A DNA stretch of 64,000 nt from an uncultured Prevotellaceae bacterium. Its GTDB lineage: Bacteria; Bacteroidota; Bacteroidia; Bacteroidales; Muribaculaceae. The notes beneath the pieces were generated by a model. That model did no database searches. It was given only the letters and a program-made list of their open reading frames with translations, and was not told the origin of the DNA. The stretch is from the NCBI GenBank assembly GCA_947167995.1, contig CAMVKS010000001.1, positions 1 to 64,000 of the forward strand, given 5' to 3'. A program made the translations under genes and the position numbers. Positions 9,369 through 18,769 of the stretch are shown here, in pieces (the stretch's first letter is position 1; each line of letters starts with the position of its first letter).

Positions 9369-10364
9369 ATGGCTGTTTCTATTAATGACATAAAGAAATT
9401 GCGCGAGATCACCAACGCTGGTATGGTTGATTGCAAGAAGGCTCTCATCGAGGCCGAGAATGATATGGACAAGGCTGTGGAAATCATCCGCAAGCGTGGT
9501 CAGGCTATCGCTGCAAAGCGTGGTGACCGCACTGCTGCCGAGGGTATTGCCAAGTGCAAGGTTGAGGGTAACTTTGGTGCTATCGTAGCACTCAAGTGCG
9601 AGACCGAGCCTGTTGCTGGTACCGAGAAGTTTGTAACTCTCGCCAATCGCATTCTCGACGAGGCTGTTGCAGCTAAGGTTCAAAACATTGACGAACTCAA
9701 AAACTACACCTTCGATGGTGCTACTGTTGCTGAGCACATCACTGCTCTGAGCGGTATCACCGGTGAGAAGATGGAGCTTGGCGCTTATGAGTGCCTTGAG
9801 GCTGCAGGCATCGCTGGTTACAACCACTTCAACAAGAAGCTCTCTACTCTCGTGGCTTTCAATGAGCCTGTCAGCGAGGAGATTGGTAAGGCTGTTGCTA
9901 TGCAGGTTGCTGCTATGCGTCCAGCTGCCGCCAACCGCAATCAGATTCCTCAGAGCGTGATCGACGAGGAAACAAGCATCGCTATCGAGAAGACTAAGAG
10001 CGAGCAAGTGCAGAAGGCTGTTGAGAACGCCTTGAAGAAGGCTGGTTTCAACCCCTACTATTGCGCTACCGAGGAGCACCAGGACGAAGCCGTCCGCAAG
10101 GGTTACATGACTACCGAGCAGGTGGAGCAGGCTAAGAAGCTCATGGCCGACACTGCCGACGCCAAGCTCAAGAGCATGCCTGAGCAGATGATTCAGAACA
10201 TCGTTAAGGGCCGCATGGAGAAGTTCTACAAAGAGAACATCCTCATGGAGCAGGAGTACGAGGCAAGCGAGGAGAAGGGCATGACTATCGCCATGTACCT
10301 TGAAAAAGCTCAGAAGGGTCTCGTTGCTACCGATCTCAAGCGTGTGAATCTCAATGCCGATTAA
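9369..10364 (+). CDS. tsf: Elongation factor Ts
   Basis: IKKLREITNAGMVDCKKALIEAENDMDKAVEIIRKRG. Confidence 0.97.
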   Translation: MAVSINDIKKLREITNAGMVDCKKALIEAENDMDKAVEIIRKRGQAIAAKRGDRTAAEGIAKCKVEGNFGAIVALKCETEPVAGTEKFVTLANRILDEAVAAKVQNIDELKNYTFDGATVAEHITALSGITGEKMELGAYECLEAAGIAGYNHFNKKLSTLVAFNEPVSEEIGKAVAMQVAAMRPAAANRNQIPQSVIDEETSIAIEKTKSEQVQKAVENALKKAGFNPYYCATEEHQDEAVRKGYMTTEQVEQAKKLMADTADAKLKSMPEQMIQNIVKGRMEKFYKENILMEQEYEASEEKGMTIAMYLEKAQKGLVATDLKRVNLNAD

Positions 10365-10389
10365 AATAAGGTTAGTAGATATATTTTTT

Positions 10390-10430
10390 GAGAAGTCTCA
10401 TCATTTCAAGATGAGGCTTCTCTTTTTTTT
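10390..10430 (+). terminator. Intrinsic terminator after tsf
   Basis: GAGAAGtCTCATCatttcaaGATGAGgCTTCTC followed by an 8-T run. Confidence 0.9.
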
Positions 10431-10476
10431 GCTCTAAATACACAAAGCTGCCTGTGAAAGGAGGATTTGTTGCCTG

Positions 10477-11064
10477 TTAGAGGAATTTGGAAATAGCCTC
10501 AACAACCTGTGGCAGTAGGGGAGTGGTATTGTCATTTACAATGGAGACAACTCTTTTCCCGTTGCAATCACCCAACTCTTGCTGATTGTTTATGCGTTCT
10601 ATTACTTTGTCACGGGAAATATTGTTTCGCTTGATGACCCGCTCAATGCGAGTTTCGATAGGTGCTGTTACATTCCACACCTCGTGGACCATTGTGTCGA
10701 GTCCTCCCTCTTTGAGAATTGCTGTCTCAATGAATGCAGGCACAATGGATTGTTGCGACGCCCATTTCATGATGTCGTCGCGCACCACAGGATGAACGAT
10801 GCTGTTGACCAAATGGAGCGATTCTTTATCGTTGAAGATGATATCGCTCAACATCGGTCGGTTAAGAGTGCCATTGCGGTAAATCTCACTTGAAAAAGAA
10901 CCGGTTAGTGCCTCCTTGATATGATGGTCGCTGTTCATGAGCATTTTAGCCCTCTGGTCGCAGTCATAGACGCCATAGCCAGCAACCTTGAGTATTGTGG
11001 AAACAACGCTTTTTCCTGAGCCTATGCCTCCAGTGATGGCTATGAGAACGGGATGGTGCATCAT
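10477..11064 (-). CDS. coaE: Dephospho-CoA kinase
   Basis: P-loop LIAITGGIGSGKSVVS, VYDCDQRAK; start at an internal Met avoids overlap with the upstream gene. Confidence 0.9.
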   Translation of the reverse strand: MMHHPVLIAITGGIGSGKSVVSTILKVAGYGVYDCDQRAKMLMNSDHHIKEALTGSFSSEIYRNGTLNRPMLSDIIFNDKESLHLVNSIVHPVVRDDIMKWASQQSIVPAFIETAILKEGGLDTMVHEVWNVTAPIETRIERVIKRNNISRDKVIERINNQQELGDCNGKRVVSIVNDNTTPLLPQVVEAISKFL

Positions 11065-11068
11065 GATG

Positions 11069-12052
11069 TTAGTATCGCTCGATGACATAATTAACACTGT
11101 CGACGCTCAAAACAACATCGGAATAAGCTCCTGAGACCTCTCCAACCTTGATGTTGACTTTGTTGGTCGAAGGGTCGATGTCGTCATAGTCCACAACAAC
11201 TGTGAGGTTGATGGGTTCTTTATATTTGCTCTGTGGAAGCAGATACGATACGTGTACCGATGGTGGGAAAGTGAGTATGTTCACTCCTGATGGTTGATTG
11301 CGAACCGAGATAGGTACATCCTGCTCTTTCCTGATGAGAGGCTCGACGGGTACTGTGAGAGTGATGTGGTCGGGAATGATGCGTACGTCCTTGATGGGTT
11401 TCAGCTTTATGGTTCTTGTATAGGTCTTGGTGAGGTTGTCGACTTCTACAGTGATGATGTCGACCTCGTTGATGTCGTGTAGAGTGCTGCGGTCCATAGC
11501 ATATACCATTACCGAGTCGGGGCTGGTTGTCACCATGTCGGGATTGACAACAAATTGCTTGTCGGGGACAAAATTGGTTATGTTGTCTTCCCAGTTGATA
11601 GGTACTTTCTTTCCTGGAATTGTGGTGTATTGTACTTTGATGGTCTCAGGGTGGATTTTTATGATACTTGTTTCGCGGCTAATCGCCTTTCTCACCTCAC
11701 TCATCAGTTGTGAAGAAGATACCTCAAGCGTGTTGTTCTTCTCGTCGGAGTATCTCTCGAAGTTTATCTCTATAGAAGGGGTGGACCTAAAAAATGATTT
11801 CAGGAAGAAAAGACCTCGGTCTTTTATTGTTACGGTAATAGTTGCGGGTGGTTCTTGTATAAATGTTACATTTGTGGGCTTTTGTGTCTTCACATTTACG
11901 ATAATATCGTGAGTCATGTTGTTGTTGAATGCCAACAACAACCAGAACCCAGAGGCCATGCACACAAAGAAGAGGAACAAGGCTGTTTCCTTGCTCGAAA
12001 GCTTTCTTATCATGCGCAAAGCTTTCATGCCTGTGTCCTTGAACCATCCCAT
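11069..12052 (-). CDS. YbbR-like (CdaR-family) domain membrane protein
   Basis: N-terminal TM segment followed by YbbR-like repeats (VPVEPLIRKEQDVPISVRNQPSG); ORF open to 12100, start at MGWFKD inferred. Confidence 0.75.
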   Translation of the reverse strand: MGWFKDTGMKALRMIRKLSSKETALFLFFVCMASGFWLLLAFNNNMTHDIIVNVKTQKPTNVTFIQEPPATITVTIKDRGLFFLKSFFRSTPSIEINFERYSDEKNNTLEVSSSQLMSEVRKAISRETSIIKIHPETIKVQYTTIPGKKVPINWEDNITNFVPDKQFVVNPDMVTTSPDSVMVYAMDRSTLHDINEVDIITVEVDNLTKTYTRTIKLKPIKDVRIIPDHITLTVPVEPLIRKEQDVPISVRNQPSGVNILTFPPSVHVSYLLPQSKYKEPINLTVVVDYDDIDPSTNKVNIKVGEVSGAYSDVVLSVDSVNYVIERY

Positions 12053-12142
12053 TGATACTCGTTTTTTAAAAGAAAAAAGAGTGGAGCAGAAGATTCTCAC
12101 AAGGTGCTATCAACTGCTCTCACATAGATCGTTTTTGAATTA

Positions 12143-12490
12143 TCAGTTTGGGTTGTTCTTGATGTCGGCGCCAGTTTGCAAAGCATCGCCTGCCGAGGGG
12201 TAGACCATTGCCTTGTCGACAGTGATTTTCACATTGTCGTCGATTTGGAGCACGATAACATCATCTTTGATTTCTTTAATCTTCCCGTGGATGCCACCGG
12301 CTGTTGTAACCTTGTCGCCTTTCTGCATAGCTTCGCGGAATTTCTTAATCTCTTTTTGTTTCTTGCTTTGCGGACGAATCATGAAGAAATAGAAAATAGC
12401 AATCAGGGCCACAATCATCAGTATTGACATCATGCCGCCGCCCTGGTCGGCAGCACCGCCAGCTGCTTGTAATAAAATTGAGTTTAACAT
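12143..12490 (-). CDS. yajC: Preprotein translocase subunit YajC
   Basis: FFMIRPQSKKQKEIKKFREAMQKGDKVTTAGGIHGKI. Confidence 0.95.
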   Translation of the reverse strand: MLNSILLQAAGGAADQGGGMMSILMIVALIAIFYFFMIRPQSKKQKEIKKFREAMQKGDKVTTAGGIHGKIKEIKDDVIVLQIDDNVKITVDKAMVYPSAGDALQTGADIKNNPN

Positions 12491-12514
12491 AGTTTTGTGT
12501 GTATTATTAAAAGA

Positions 12515-13447
12515 TTATTGTTTTGTGATTATCCCGTTGTTGCGCATGCTCATTATTGCTGAATGCAACACTCCATTAACAAAGGCTGCGCTATTGGGAG
12601 AGCTGAACGACTTGGCAATCTCAATATATTCGTTCAGGGTCACCGTTGTGGGTATGTTTTCAAAATTGCGAACCTCGGCAAGAGCCACAAGAAGTATTGC
12701 CCTGTCGATGAGGGCGATTCGGTCGCTGTCCCAATGCCTTGAGTCGATAAACTTGTCGATGGTTGACATGTTGAGTTCTTCTTGTTTTGCCGAAGCGGTA
12801 AACAACAAGTCTCCGAACTCACTGTCTTCTTGGTCCTTGAACTGGGGCATGATGGGATTTTCATCGCCGTCGGCAACTCGCTTGATTGTCTTGATGACAA
12901 ATTGTCCCATGAATTCCAAGTCTTCGCAAGACCAATAGATCGACTGGTTCTCAAGCTCCTCGAGCATGTCTTCATCATCGATGATGATTCGGCGCATGAT
13001 CTGACGCCACACATTGCAATCGCTCTCGAGATTGCTTATGCCACTTTCCATGTATTCATGATAGAAGTCGCTATTTTGTATCTTGTTGAGCAAGAGCTTG
13101 AGAAATATCTCATTGTCGCGCCACGTGAGCTTGTGGCTATCGATGTATTCAGCAAGCTGAACGTTGTTGCGCAGTATTTCAACCAGTTCATTGTCAATAA
13201 ACTTGGGGTTAGGGTTCAAGTCCTCATGAGATGGCATGAACTTGTGTTTGGCATCATCGATGTATCGCTCTTGCAGGTCAGTCAGGTCAATGATCAGCTT
13301 GAGCAGGTAGTTGTAAAGTTCATAGGACTTGTCGAAGCTCTGTTCCAATTCTTTGCGTGCATTTTCTATTGATTTGATGCCCTGCGTGAGCATGTAGTTA
13401 TAGAACATCTGCACAACCTTTATTCTTATTAAAACGCGATTTATCAT
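12515..13447 (-). CDS. nusB: Transcription antitermination factor NusB
   Basis: Ends with NusB signature (VALAEVRNFENIPTTVTLNEYIEIAKSFSSPNSAAFVNGVLHSA); extended N-terminus. Confidence 0.9.
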   Translation of the reverse strand: MINRVLIRIKVVQMFYNYMLTQGIKSIENARKELEQSFDKSYELYNYLLKLIIDLTDLQERYIDDAKHKFMPSHEDLNPNPKFIDNELVEILRNNVQLAEYIDSHKLTWRDNEIFLKLLLNKIQNSDFYHEYMESGISNLESDCNVWRQIMRRIIIDDEDMLEELENQSIYWSCEDLEFMGQFVIKTIKRVADGDENPIMPQFKDQEDSEFGDLLFTASAKQEELNMSTIDKFIDSRHWDSDRIALIDRAILLVALAEVRNFENIPTTVTLNEYIEIAKSFSSPNSAAFVNGVLHSAIMSMRNNGIITKQ

Positions 13448-13603
13448 TGTCTTTTAGCTTTTTATTGGTCATCTCACTGAACAAAGAACAAAAATGACCT
13501 TTGAATACAACTACAAAATTACACAGAATTTTTCAATTTAGATGAATTGTGGCTATAAAAATCAACACAACCACATTTATTTTATGAAAAATATGGTCAA
13601 AAG

Positions 13604-13637
13604 CTCTTCAATTCACTGCTGACCAGTGAATGAAGAG
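13604..13637. terminator. Hairpin between nusB promoter region and the CotH gene 3' end, probable terminator
   Basis: CTCTTCAaTTCACTGctgacCAGTGAAtGAAGAG. Confidence 0.5.
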
Positions 13638-13677
13638 TTGTCTTTTGGGGGGCACTTGTTTGTGTTGAGGATTTCAG

Positions 13678-16137
13678 TTAAAAGCCTAAGTCGGCAAAGT
13701 ATTTTGCATTCTCCTCATCGGTGATTTTCAGCACCTCGCGCAGGTCGTTGAGCATGTCTTTATCTCTATCTTGGAATTTCTCTCTGAATTCCTCCACATT
13801 GGATTCCCACTTGGAATATGACATCAAGTTGGACCAGCGCTCACAGTTCCTGACCATTTCGGGCTTGATGGTGTTGATAAGGTTGTCAAACACAGTTGTG
13901 GCGTTTTTTGCCGAGAATGTCTTGTGCATGTGCAACGATAACCTTTCCAAGAATAATGCCCTGAACTCGTTGTTCTTTAGTAGCTTGGAAATCAATAAAT
14001 TGACCGCACGTTCAACGCTGGTGCCTCCAGGAAGGAGATGATAGGCAGCCGATTTGTTCACTACCCAGGTGGCATCAAGGTCATAGAACACAACATACCA
14101 TTTCTTGTCACTGTTCTTGTCAAGAGATTGCAGGTATCTAACGTTACCAACATCGGTATTGCCTGAATAGATTTCTCCAAGTTTGTAGTCGATAAGCGAC
14201 GTTAGGTCGAAATGTTCTTTCACATAGTTGTAATGCTCAGCATCTTCAAGGTCGTGGCTCTTGACATAGGATATGAATTCCTTATAGGATTTCAGGTTTC
14301 CTTCCTCACAATATAGAGCCGACATCATGATGTTGATAGAGTCGTTGGATGTGTTCAGGCGCTGGGCTGCGAAGTTCTTGTCAATCTTTTCGCGAATGTA
14401 ATACAGCCCGAAATATTCTCCATTGATGTAAAGAGCGACAGGGCGGTAATTCTGTATTATCAAAGTTGGGCTCTGAGGCTTCATCAAGCTTGTGAAGAAT
14501 TCGTCACGAACCATCACTCCGGTGATGTCTTGGGAACCCGAACGCAGTACAAAGTTTTTGTATTCCTGAGGCTTGCCGGTGTTGAACAGGTCGTAGGTGA
14601 TGTGCGACGGACCGTCGGTGTTTTTGAATCTTATCTTGAAAGATTTCTTGGCTAAGGCTCTTGAGAATCCACCAAATATCGCCAACTCGCAGTCCTGGGA
14701 GAAGCCTTTTTCTTTATCAAAGAACTCGATGTGGGCTTTCTTCCACCAGTGCTTCCAGTAGTTGGCACCCTTGTGTGGAAATTCTCCTCCGCCGCCAGGG
14801 CCATCGGCATAGATTCCTGACCTGTGGTCATAGAGGTCGGCTTTGTCAACTGTGATGTTGAAGACGGGAATTGTGTGCTGCTCGGCATAGATGAACGATC
14901 CTGTGCTGGTTTTGCTTCGCATTGTTATGGAATCTCCCTCGCAATAAGCACGTATTATTGCAGTAGTGTCAACAACGATGGAGTCTTCATATACAGGTGA
15001 CTCAGATGTTGGCAATGAGCCGTCGGTAGTGTAGTGGGTTGTCAAGCCATGGGTGTCGAGCTTGACAAGCATCTTTTTCTTGTCGGAGTACACTCCTGGC
15101 TTGGATATGAATGTTGGCGGGGGCGCCATGAAGCGGTAGTGTTCGGTCGCGTTCTCGGCATCTTTTGTTGGGGTGGGGAAGTAGAAGAATCCGTCTTTCC
15201 CTTCAGCACGACCAACGGTCACACCATAAGGAGCATCGTTGGCGTTGATGCCGTCGACAAATTTCCCATCTTTGGTGAGCATTACCGACTTTGTCGGGCT
15301 TATTTTAAATTCATCTCTCTTGATTTTGAGAACCATCACAGTGCCTGGCTTTAACTGTTTCTCAGGCAATTGCCATTCACTCATGTTTTTCTTGTGGGTC
15401 GACAGGTAATAATCGTGCAAGTTGATGGCCGAGTCCGACACATTTTTAACCTCTATCCAAGCTGCTCCGTCTTTTTGACCTTTGGAGTGCATTTCCCACA
15501 ATTTGAGAGGGCTTGGACGTTGCTTTTCTATCAAGGTGTTGTATTGCTCAAAGCCCTCTGGAGTGTTGTCAAATCCAGGTGTCGCTTGATAGCTCACTTC
15601 ATAGGTGGTGTCGCTCATGAGGCGGCAGCACTGGTCATTCTCAAGTTGACCGTATGTCATCTGTGAAACAACATCTTCGCCTTTCATTAGCTTGATGGTT
15701 CCACCCAAATCCGACAGCTTGAAGTTGGCATGGAGTTCGCCGTTATCAACTTCGCTGGTGTCTTTTTTTGATGCGAAAATTATAATACACTCGCCAGGCT
15801 TGACTTGCCTGTCGGGCAACTCCCACGATTTTTTCTTTACTTTTTTGCCTTTTTCTTTTTTCTTCTGGGCATCATCTTCAACAACTAATGTGTATCCTGC
15901 CAGTGATACTGGGTCGTTAGAAGTATTCTTGATTTCAAGCCAGTCATAAAGAGTGCTGTCGCTTGCCATGAGGCCGCAGTGATTAGACGCCATGACCTCG
16001 TTGATGACTAATTGTGGCTCTTTTTCTTTATTCTCGCATGAATTTATCAATGACACAGATAATGCGGCAAGAATACAGCATCCAACGACATTGCAAAGTT
16101 GAAGCTTACTAATACGCCTGAAGTAATATTTGCCCAT
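13678..16137 (-). CDS. Secreted lipoprotein with lamin-tail (LTD) domains and CotH kinase domain
   Basis: Cys after hydrophobic N-terminus (SLINSCENK); INEVMASNHCGL..DWLEIKNTS LTD motif; CotH core (FKIRFKNTDGPSHITYDLFN..FVLRSGSQD..YGLYYIREKIDKNF). Confidence 0.85.
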   Translation of the reverse strand: MGKYYFRRISKLQLCNVVGCCILAALSVSLINSCENKEKEPQLVINEVMASNHCGLMASDSTLYDWLEIKNTSNDPVSLAGYTLVVEDDAQKKKEKGKKVKKKSWELPDRQVKPGECIIIFASKKDTSEVDNGELHANFKLSDLGGTIKLMKGEDVVSQMTYGQLENDQCCRLMSDTTYEVSYQATPGFDNTPEGFEQYNTLIEKQRPSPLKLWEMHSKGQKDGAAWIEVKNVSDSAINLHDYYLSTHKKNMSEWQLPEKQLKPGTVMVLKIKRDEFKISPTKSVMLTKDGKFVDGINANDAPYGVTVGRAEGKDGFFYFPTPTKDAENATEHYRFMAPPPTFISKPGVYSDKKKMLVKLDTHGLTTHYTTDGSLPTSESPVYEDSIVVDTTAIIRAYCEGDSITMRSKTSTGSFIYAEQHTIPVFNITVDKADLYDHRSGIYADGPGGGGEFPHKGANYWKHWWKKAHIEFFDKEKGFSQDCELAIFGGFSRALAKKSFKIRFKNTDGPSHITYDLFNTGKPQEYKNFVLRSGSQDITGVMVRDEFFTSLMKPQSPTLIIQNYRPVALYINGEYFGLYYIREKIDKNFAAQRLNTSNDSINIMMSALYCEEGNLKSYKEFISYVKSHDLEDAEHYNYVKEHFDLTSLIDYKLGEIYSGNTDVGNVRYLQSLDKNSDKKWYVVFYDLDATWVVNKSAAYHLLPGGTSVERAVNLLISKLLKNNEFRALFLERLSLHMHKTFSAKNATTVFDNLINTIKPEMVRNCERWSNLMSYSKWESNVEEFREKFQDRDKDMLNDLREVLKITDEENAKYFADLGF

Positions 16138-16220
16138 AGTATATGTTTAAAAGACATTAAAAGCGTGCAAAATTAAACATATTTTTTTAATCGGGGCTAT
16201 TAGAATGACGAAAAAGTAGA

Positions 16221-17324
16221 CTATTGGGGCAAAGAAGCTGCCGAACGAATACATTTAGTGGTGTTTTCGGCGCCTCGGGTGGGTTCGGTAAAATAGAATA
16301 TACCGTCTTTGCCGTCTACTCTGCCTGCCGAGATTCCGAGTGGGGCAGCAGCGGCACACATGCCATCCATGAATTTCTCATCTTTGGTGATGGTTACCGA
16401 CTTCTTGCCGCCAACTTTGAATCCAACCTCCAGGCAGTCCACTACATAAAACTCACCAGGTTTAAGTTCTACTTGGGGGAAACGCCACTGGCTCAGCTCT
16501 TTCTTGCTGTTGGTGAGGCAATAGTCTTGAAGGTTGATGCTTTCTTGTGAAACATTTTTCACTTCAATCCAGGCCTTACCCTCATTATACCCCTTGGTGT
16601 GTAATTCCCACAGTCTCAGTGGGCTTTTGCGTTGTTTCTCAAGAAGTGTGCAATAGCTCTCGAAGCCTTCAGCATTGTTGTCAAAGCCAGGTGTTGCTTC
16701 ATAGCTTACTTCATATTTCTTGTCACCAAGTCGACGATAGCATTGGTCGTCTTTGAGCTCGCCATATTTTATCTCAGAAATCACCTTGTCACCATGCATC
16801 AGCTTGAGTGTTCCCCCCAAGTCCGACAGCTTGAAACTTGCGTGCAATTTTCCCTTAGGGTCGTCCTTGTCTTTTTTCGACGCAAAGATAACAAGGCATT
16901 CACCTGGCTTCAATGTTACGTCGGGGATGTCCCATGATTTCATCTTGGGGGCTTTGTCATTGTCAACATCATTGCTCGGGGCATTGTCATTATTGTTATC
17001 TTCCTCGTTGTTCAAACTGTCTTTCTTCTCTTTTTTCTTTTGAACAGCCTCTTGATCTTTCTCAAATGTCAAGGTATAACCACTCAAATTGGCGGTCTCG
17101 CTATCCGAGAGATTTTTTATCTCAATCCAGTCGTAGAGTTCTCCATCATCGTCAAGGAGCCCAGTGTGGTTGGAGGCCATTATCTCATTAATTGCCAACT
17201 GTGAATCCTGCTTGTCGTTTTGACAGGAGGTCATTGATAGCAAAAGAAGAGCAGATACAAAACACACACCATAGAACAACTTGTGGCTATGGTTTAAATC
17301 GTTAAAAAAAAATTTTTTACACAT
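16221..17324 (-). CDS. LTD-domain lipoprotein, short paralog of the adjacent CotH protein
   Basis: INEIMASNHTGLLDDDGELYDWIEIKNLSDSE; aligns with residues ~1-330 of its neighbour and stops before the CotH domain. Confidence 0.8.
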   Translation of the reverse strand: MCKKFFFNDLNHSHKLFYGVCFVSALLLLSMTSCQNDKQDSQLAINEIMASNHTGLLDDDGELYDWIEIKNLSDSETANLSGYTLTFEKDQEAVQKKKEKKDSLNNEEDNNNDNAPSNDVDNDKAPKMKSWDIPDVTLKPGECLVIFASKKDKDDPKGKLHASFKLSDLGGTLKLMHGDKVISEIKYGELKDDQCYRRLGDKKYEVSYEATPGFDNNAEGFESYCTLLEKQRKSPLRLWELHTKGYNEGKAWIEVKNVSQESINLQDYCLTNSKKELSQWRFPQVELKPGEFYVVDCLEVGFKVGGKKSVTITKDEKFMDGMCAAAAPLGISAGRVDGKDGIFYFTEPTRGAENTTKCIRSAASLPQ

Positions 17325-17411
17325 TCAATAAAAGTCAAAAAAGTAACACTTAATATTTTTTAATAAAATCACTTCAAATATTGACAACAACGATTGCCAT
17401 TGTCGTTGTCA

Positions 17412-18551
17412 TTACTGCTGTTGTGGCGCTGGTTTGCCTTCGTGAACTCTCTTGATGTCATCCAATGTGATGCCGAGCATTTCGGTGATGAAATAGTTGA
17501 GTTCACCTTTGTTCATCCCAATGCTGAGCCAGTAGTTGTAGAAGCACAGCGCTAAGTTGTCGGCTGGACCAAAGCTTCTGATATATCCTATCATGCCCTT
17601 CATGATGCCTCTTGTTCGTTTGTTGTTCTTTCCAAGACTCAGTGTCGATAACTCATAGTCACGGCACAGGTCGAGTTCGTTCATTCCCAGCAAACCTTCG
17701 ATTAGGAAGCTCAGCGTGCCGCATCGGTCGCAGCCAATGGCACAATGCCAGTCCACATTCTTATCTTCATACAACCTGTCAACAATCCAGTTCAGGTCTT
17801 GGACGTAGACCTTTGTATAATTCTGTATACCTTTCATGCCGGCTTCGTGTTTCAGCCTGAGGTAGTCCTTGTCCGCACCCAGGGCCGAAGTGGTTCTTTT
17901 GGTCTCATGCCTGAGGTCAAGTTCTGCGACAACATGCATGTTGTCAACAAAGTCGTGCTTACCTTCGGCGGTGATTCTGTCGAGACTTGCGCTGCGGAAT
18001 AGACGTCCATACTTGATGGGCACTCCATACTGTGTGGACCATCCCCCCAGGTCGCGGATGTTGCTGCAGTTGCGCACTTGAATCATCCTTACCTGACCTA
18101 TTGTGCGGAACACACCACTTGCCATCAAGTTTACTGTGCCGTTGTAAAGGTATTCTTCTACCTTATAATAATAAAGGCGATTGGGGAGCATGTTCCTGAT
18201 AACATAGGTCGAGGCACTCTTCTCATCGGGGTGGAATGTGATGGAATCGGTGTATGATTCGTTTTCGCTCAGGGTTATGCGCAACTCACTTATATTGGCT
18301 GCGTCGGTTGTAGGGGTCCAAGAAACTTCTTTCCCTTGTGGCCAATATAGCTTGGTGCCATAAACGCTTGAGTTGTTGTATTTTGTGATTACACTCACTC
18401 TGTAATCTGTATTACTTGTGTAGGTACTCAGAGCATCGGCCATATAATCCTGGACTGCCAGGTTTTCAATGTTGATGACCTCAATATTGTCTTGTGACCA
18501 CATCCCCAAGGCCACACACAACGCAACTAATATGATGCTTATTTTTTTCAT
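17412..18551 (-). CDS. Secreted tyrosine-phosphatase-family protein (Y_phosphatase3-like) with N-terminal Fn3-like region
   Basis: Signal peptide; NIRDLGGWSTQYGVPIKYGRLFRSASLDRIT; active-site loop HCAIGCDRCGT. Confidence 0.8.
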   Translation of the reverse strand: MKKISIILVALCVALGMWSQDNIEVINIENLAVQDYMADALSTYTSNTDYRVSVITKYNNSSVYGTKLYWPQGKEVSWTPTTDAANISELRITLSENESYTDSITFHPDEKSASTYVIRNMLPNRLYYYKVEEYLYNGTVNLMASGVFRTIGQVRMIQVRNCSNIRDLGGWSTQYGVPIKYGRLFRSASLDRITAEGKHDFVDNMHVVAELDLRHETKRTTSALGADKDYLRLKHEAGMKGIQNYTKVYVQDLNWIVDRLYEDKNVDWHCAIGCDRCGTLSFLIEGLLGMNELDLCRDYELSTLSLGKNNKRTRGIMKGMIGYIRSFGPADNLALCFYNYWLSIGMNKGELNYFITEMLGITLDDIKRVHEGKPAPQQQ

Positions 18552-18769
18552 TAATATTACTCGTTTCTGTTTTCGAGCTGCAAAGTTAGCAATACATTTT
18601 TAATTAAATGATTGTTTTCATGGAATTCTTAAGAAAATTGAGTTATTTTATGAGATTTTATGAAGAACTAATAATAAATCGGGCATGCTATCTGGTTGGG
18701 GCCCTGTAAAGCCGTGCTTTTATCAACATTTGTGAAACAATAAATCTTGCTGTGTCACGTTTTTAAGTT

